A stretch of DNA of 23,403 nt, from assembly GCA_021767525.1 (NCBI GenBank), contig JAASTF010000012.1, positions 1 to 23,403 of the forward strand, written 5' to 3'. A model generated the notes under the pieces. That model worked only from the letters and a program-made list of their open reading frames with translations, was not told the DNA's origin and did not search any database. This document shows, piece by piece, positions 23,251 through 23,403 of this stretch. The stretch is from Paracoccaceae bacterium. Its GTDB lineage: Bacteria; Pseudomonadota; Alphaproteobacteria; Rhodobacterales; Rhodobacteraceae. How positions within the stretch are numbered: position 1 is the stretch's first letter; every line of letters starts with the position of its first letter. Position numbers and translations under genes: made by a program.

Positions 23251-23403
23251 GCGGGATCGACACCCTGCCCCCGCTGCGCGAGGTGATCGCGCGGCACGGC
23301 CTGTCCGCGCGCAAGTCGCTGGGGCAGAATTTCCTGCTGGATCTGAACCTGACCGCCAAGATCGCGCGGCAGGCCGGCGACCTGACGCAATGCGACGTTC
23401 TGG
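23247..23403 (+). CDS. rsmA: 16S rRNA (adenine1518/1519-N6)-dimethyltransferase, N-terminal part (3'-truncated)
   Basis: The first 52 residues are in the window: MSGIDTLPPLREVIARHG, then LSARKSLGQNFLLDLNLTAKIARQAG. The K-S-LGQNFL motif is the SAM-binding entry of KsgA/RsmA, which dimethylates two adenines in the 3' hairpin of 16S rRNA late in small-subunit assembly. The remaining ~230 residues, including the catalytic NLPY motif, lie beyond the window. The ATG overlaps the pdxA stop (ATGA), so it is the last visible gene of the lptF operon. Confidence 0.95.
   Translation, partial: MSGIDTLPPLREVIARHGLSARKSLGQNFLLDLNLTAKIARQAGDLTQCDVL

Overview
The window is a GC-rich chromosomal segment from an alphaproteobacterium, most likely a member of Rhodobacterales (Roseobacter/Paracoccus type). 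This rests on the protein sequences, on the gene order pepA-holC facing lptF-lptG-lptD-surA-pdxA-rsmA, and on strong third-position GC bias, which leaves very long empty antisense frames. It looks like ordinary core chromosome. I see no phage, plasmid, transposon, CRISPR, tRNA or rRNA. About 20 complete protein genes are present, plus a truncated gene at each end.

Region 1 (1-5530). The 3' end of an adenylate-forming acyl-CoA ligase is followed by a 440-bp intergenic stretch. That stretch holds three copies of a hairpin-forming repeat, two direct and one inverted. Next come plus-strand genes for a FrnE-type DsbA-like oxidoreductase, a minimal two-TM potassium channel, a Bcr/CflA-type MFS drug exporter, a YitT-family membrane protein and an EmrE-like SMR exporter. 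Facing them is a 3-hydroxyisobutyrate-dehydrogenase-family enzyme, with another hairpin-rich element in the convergent gap.

Region 2 (5616-9889). A membrane-anchored Ntn-hydrolase of the penicillin acylase family converges on ndk, with a clear bidirectional terminator between them. Upstream of ndk on the same strand is a second Bcr/CflA-type MFS exporter.

Region 3 (9993-14609). Plus-strand genes encode a YheS-type ABC-F ATPase, a soluble chemoreceptor with a C-terminal zinc-binding CZB domain (TlpD-like layout), a MarC-family membrane protein and a membrane-anchored retropepsin-like aspartic protease.

Region 4 (14610-23403). pepA and holC form a minus-strand pair. Divergent from them is a tight operon, lptF-lptG-lptD-surA-pdxA-rsmA, with ATGA or TGATG overlaps at most junctions. 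It joins the LPS exporter permeases, the outer-membrane LPS translocon and its periplasmic chaperone with pyridoxal-phosphate synthesis and 16S rRNA dimethylation. rsmA runs off the window.

The strongest unexplained signal is the 673-1011 repeat cluster. Two direct copies differ in sequence yet keep the same hairpin layout through compensatory changes. I found no convincing new multi-gene system. All family assignments come from reading motifs in the translated sequence, not from database searches.
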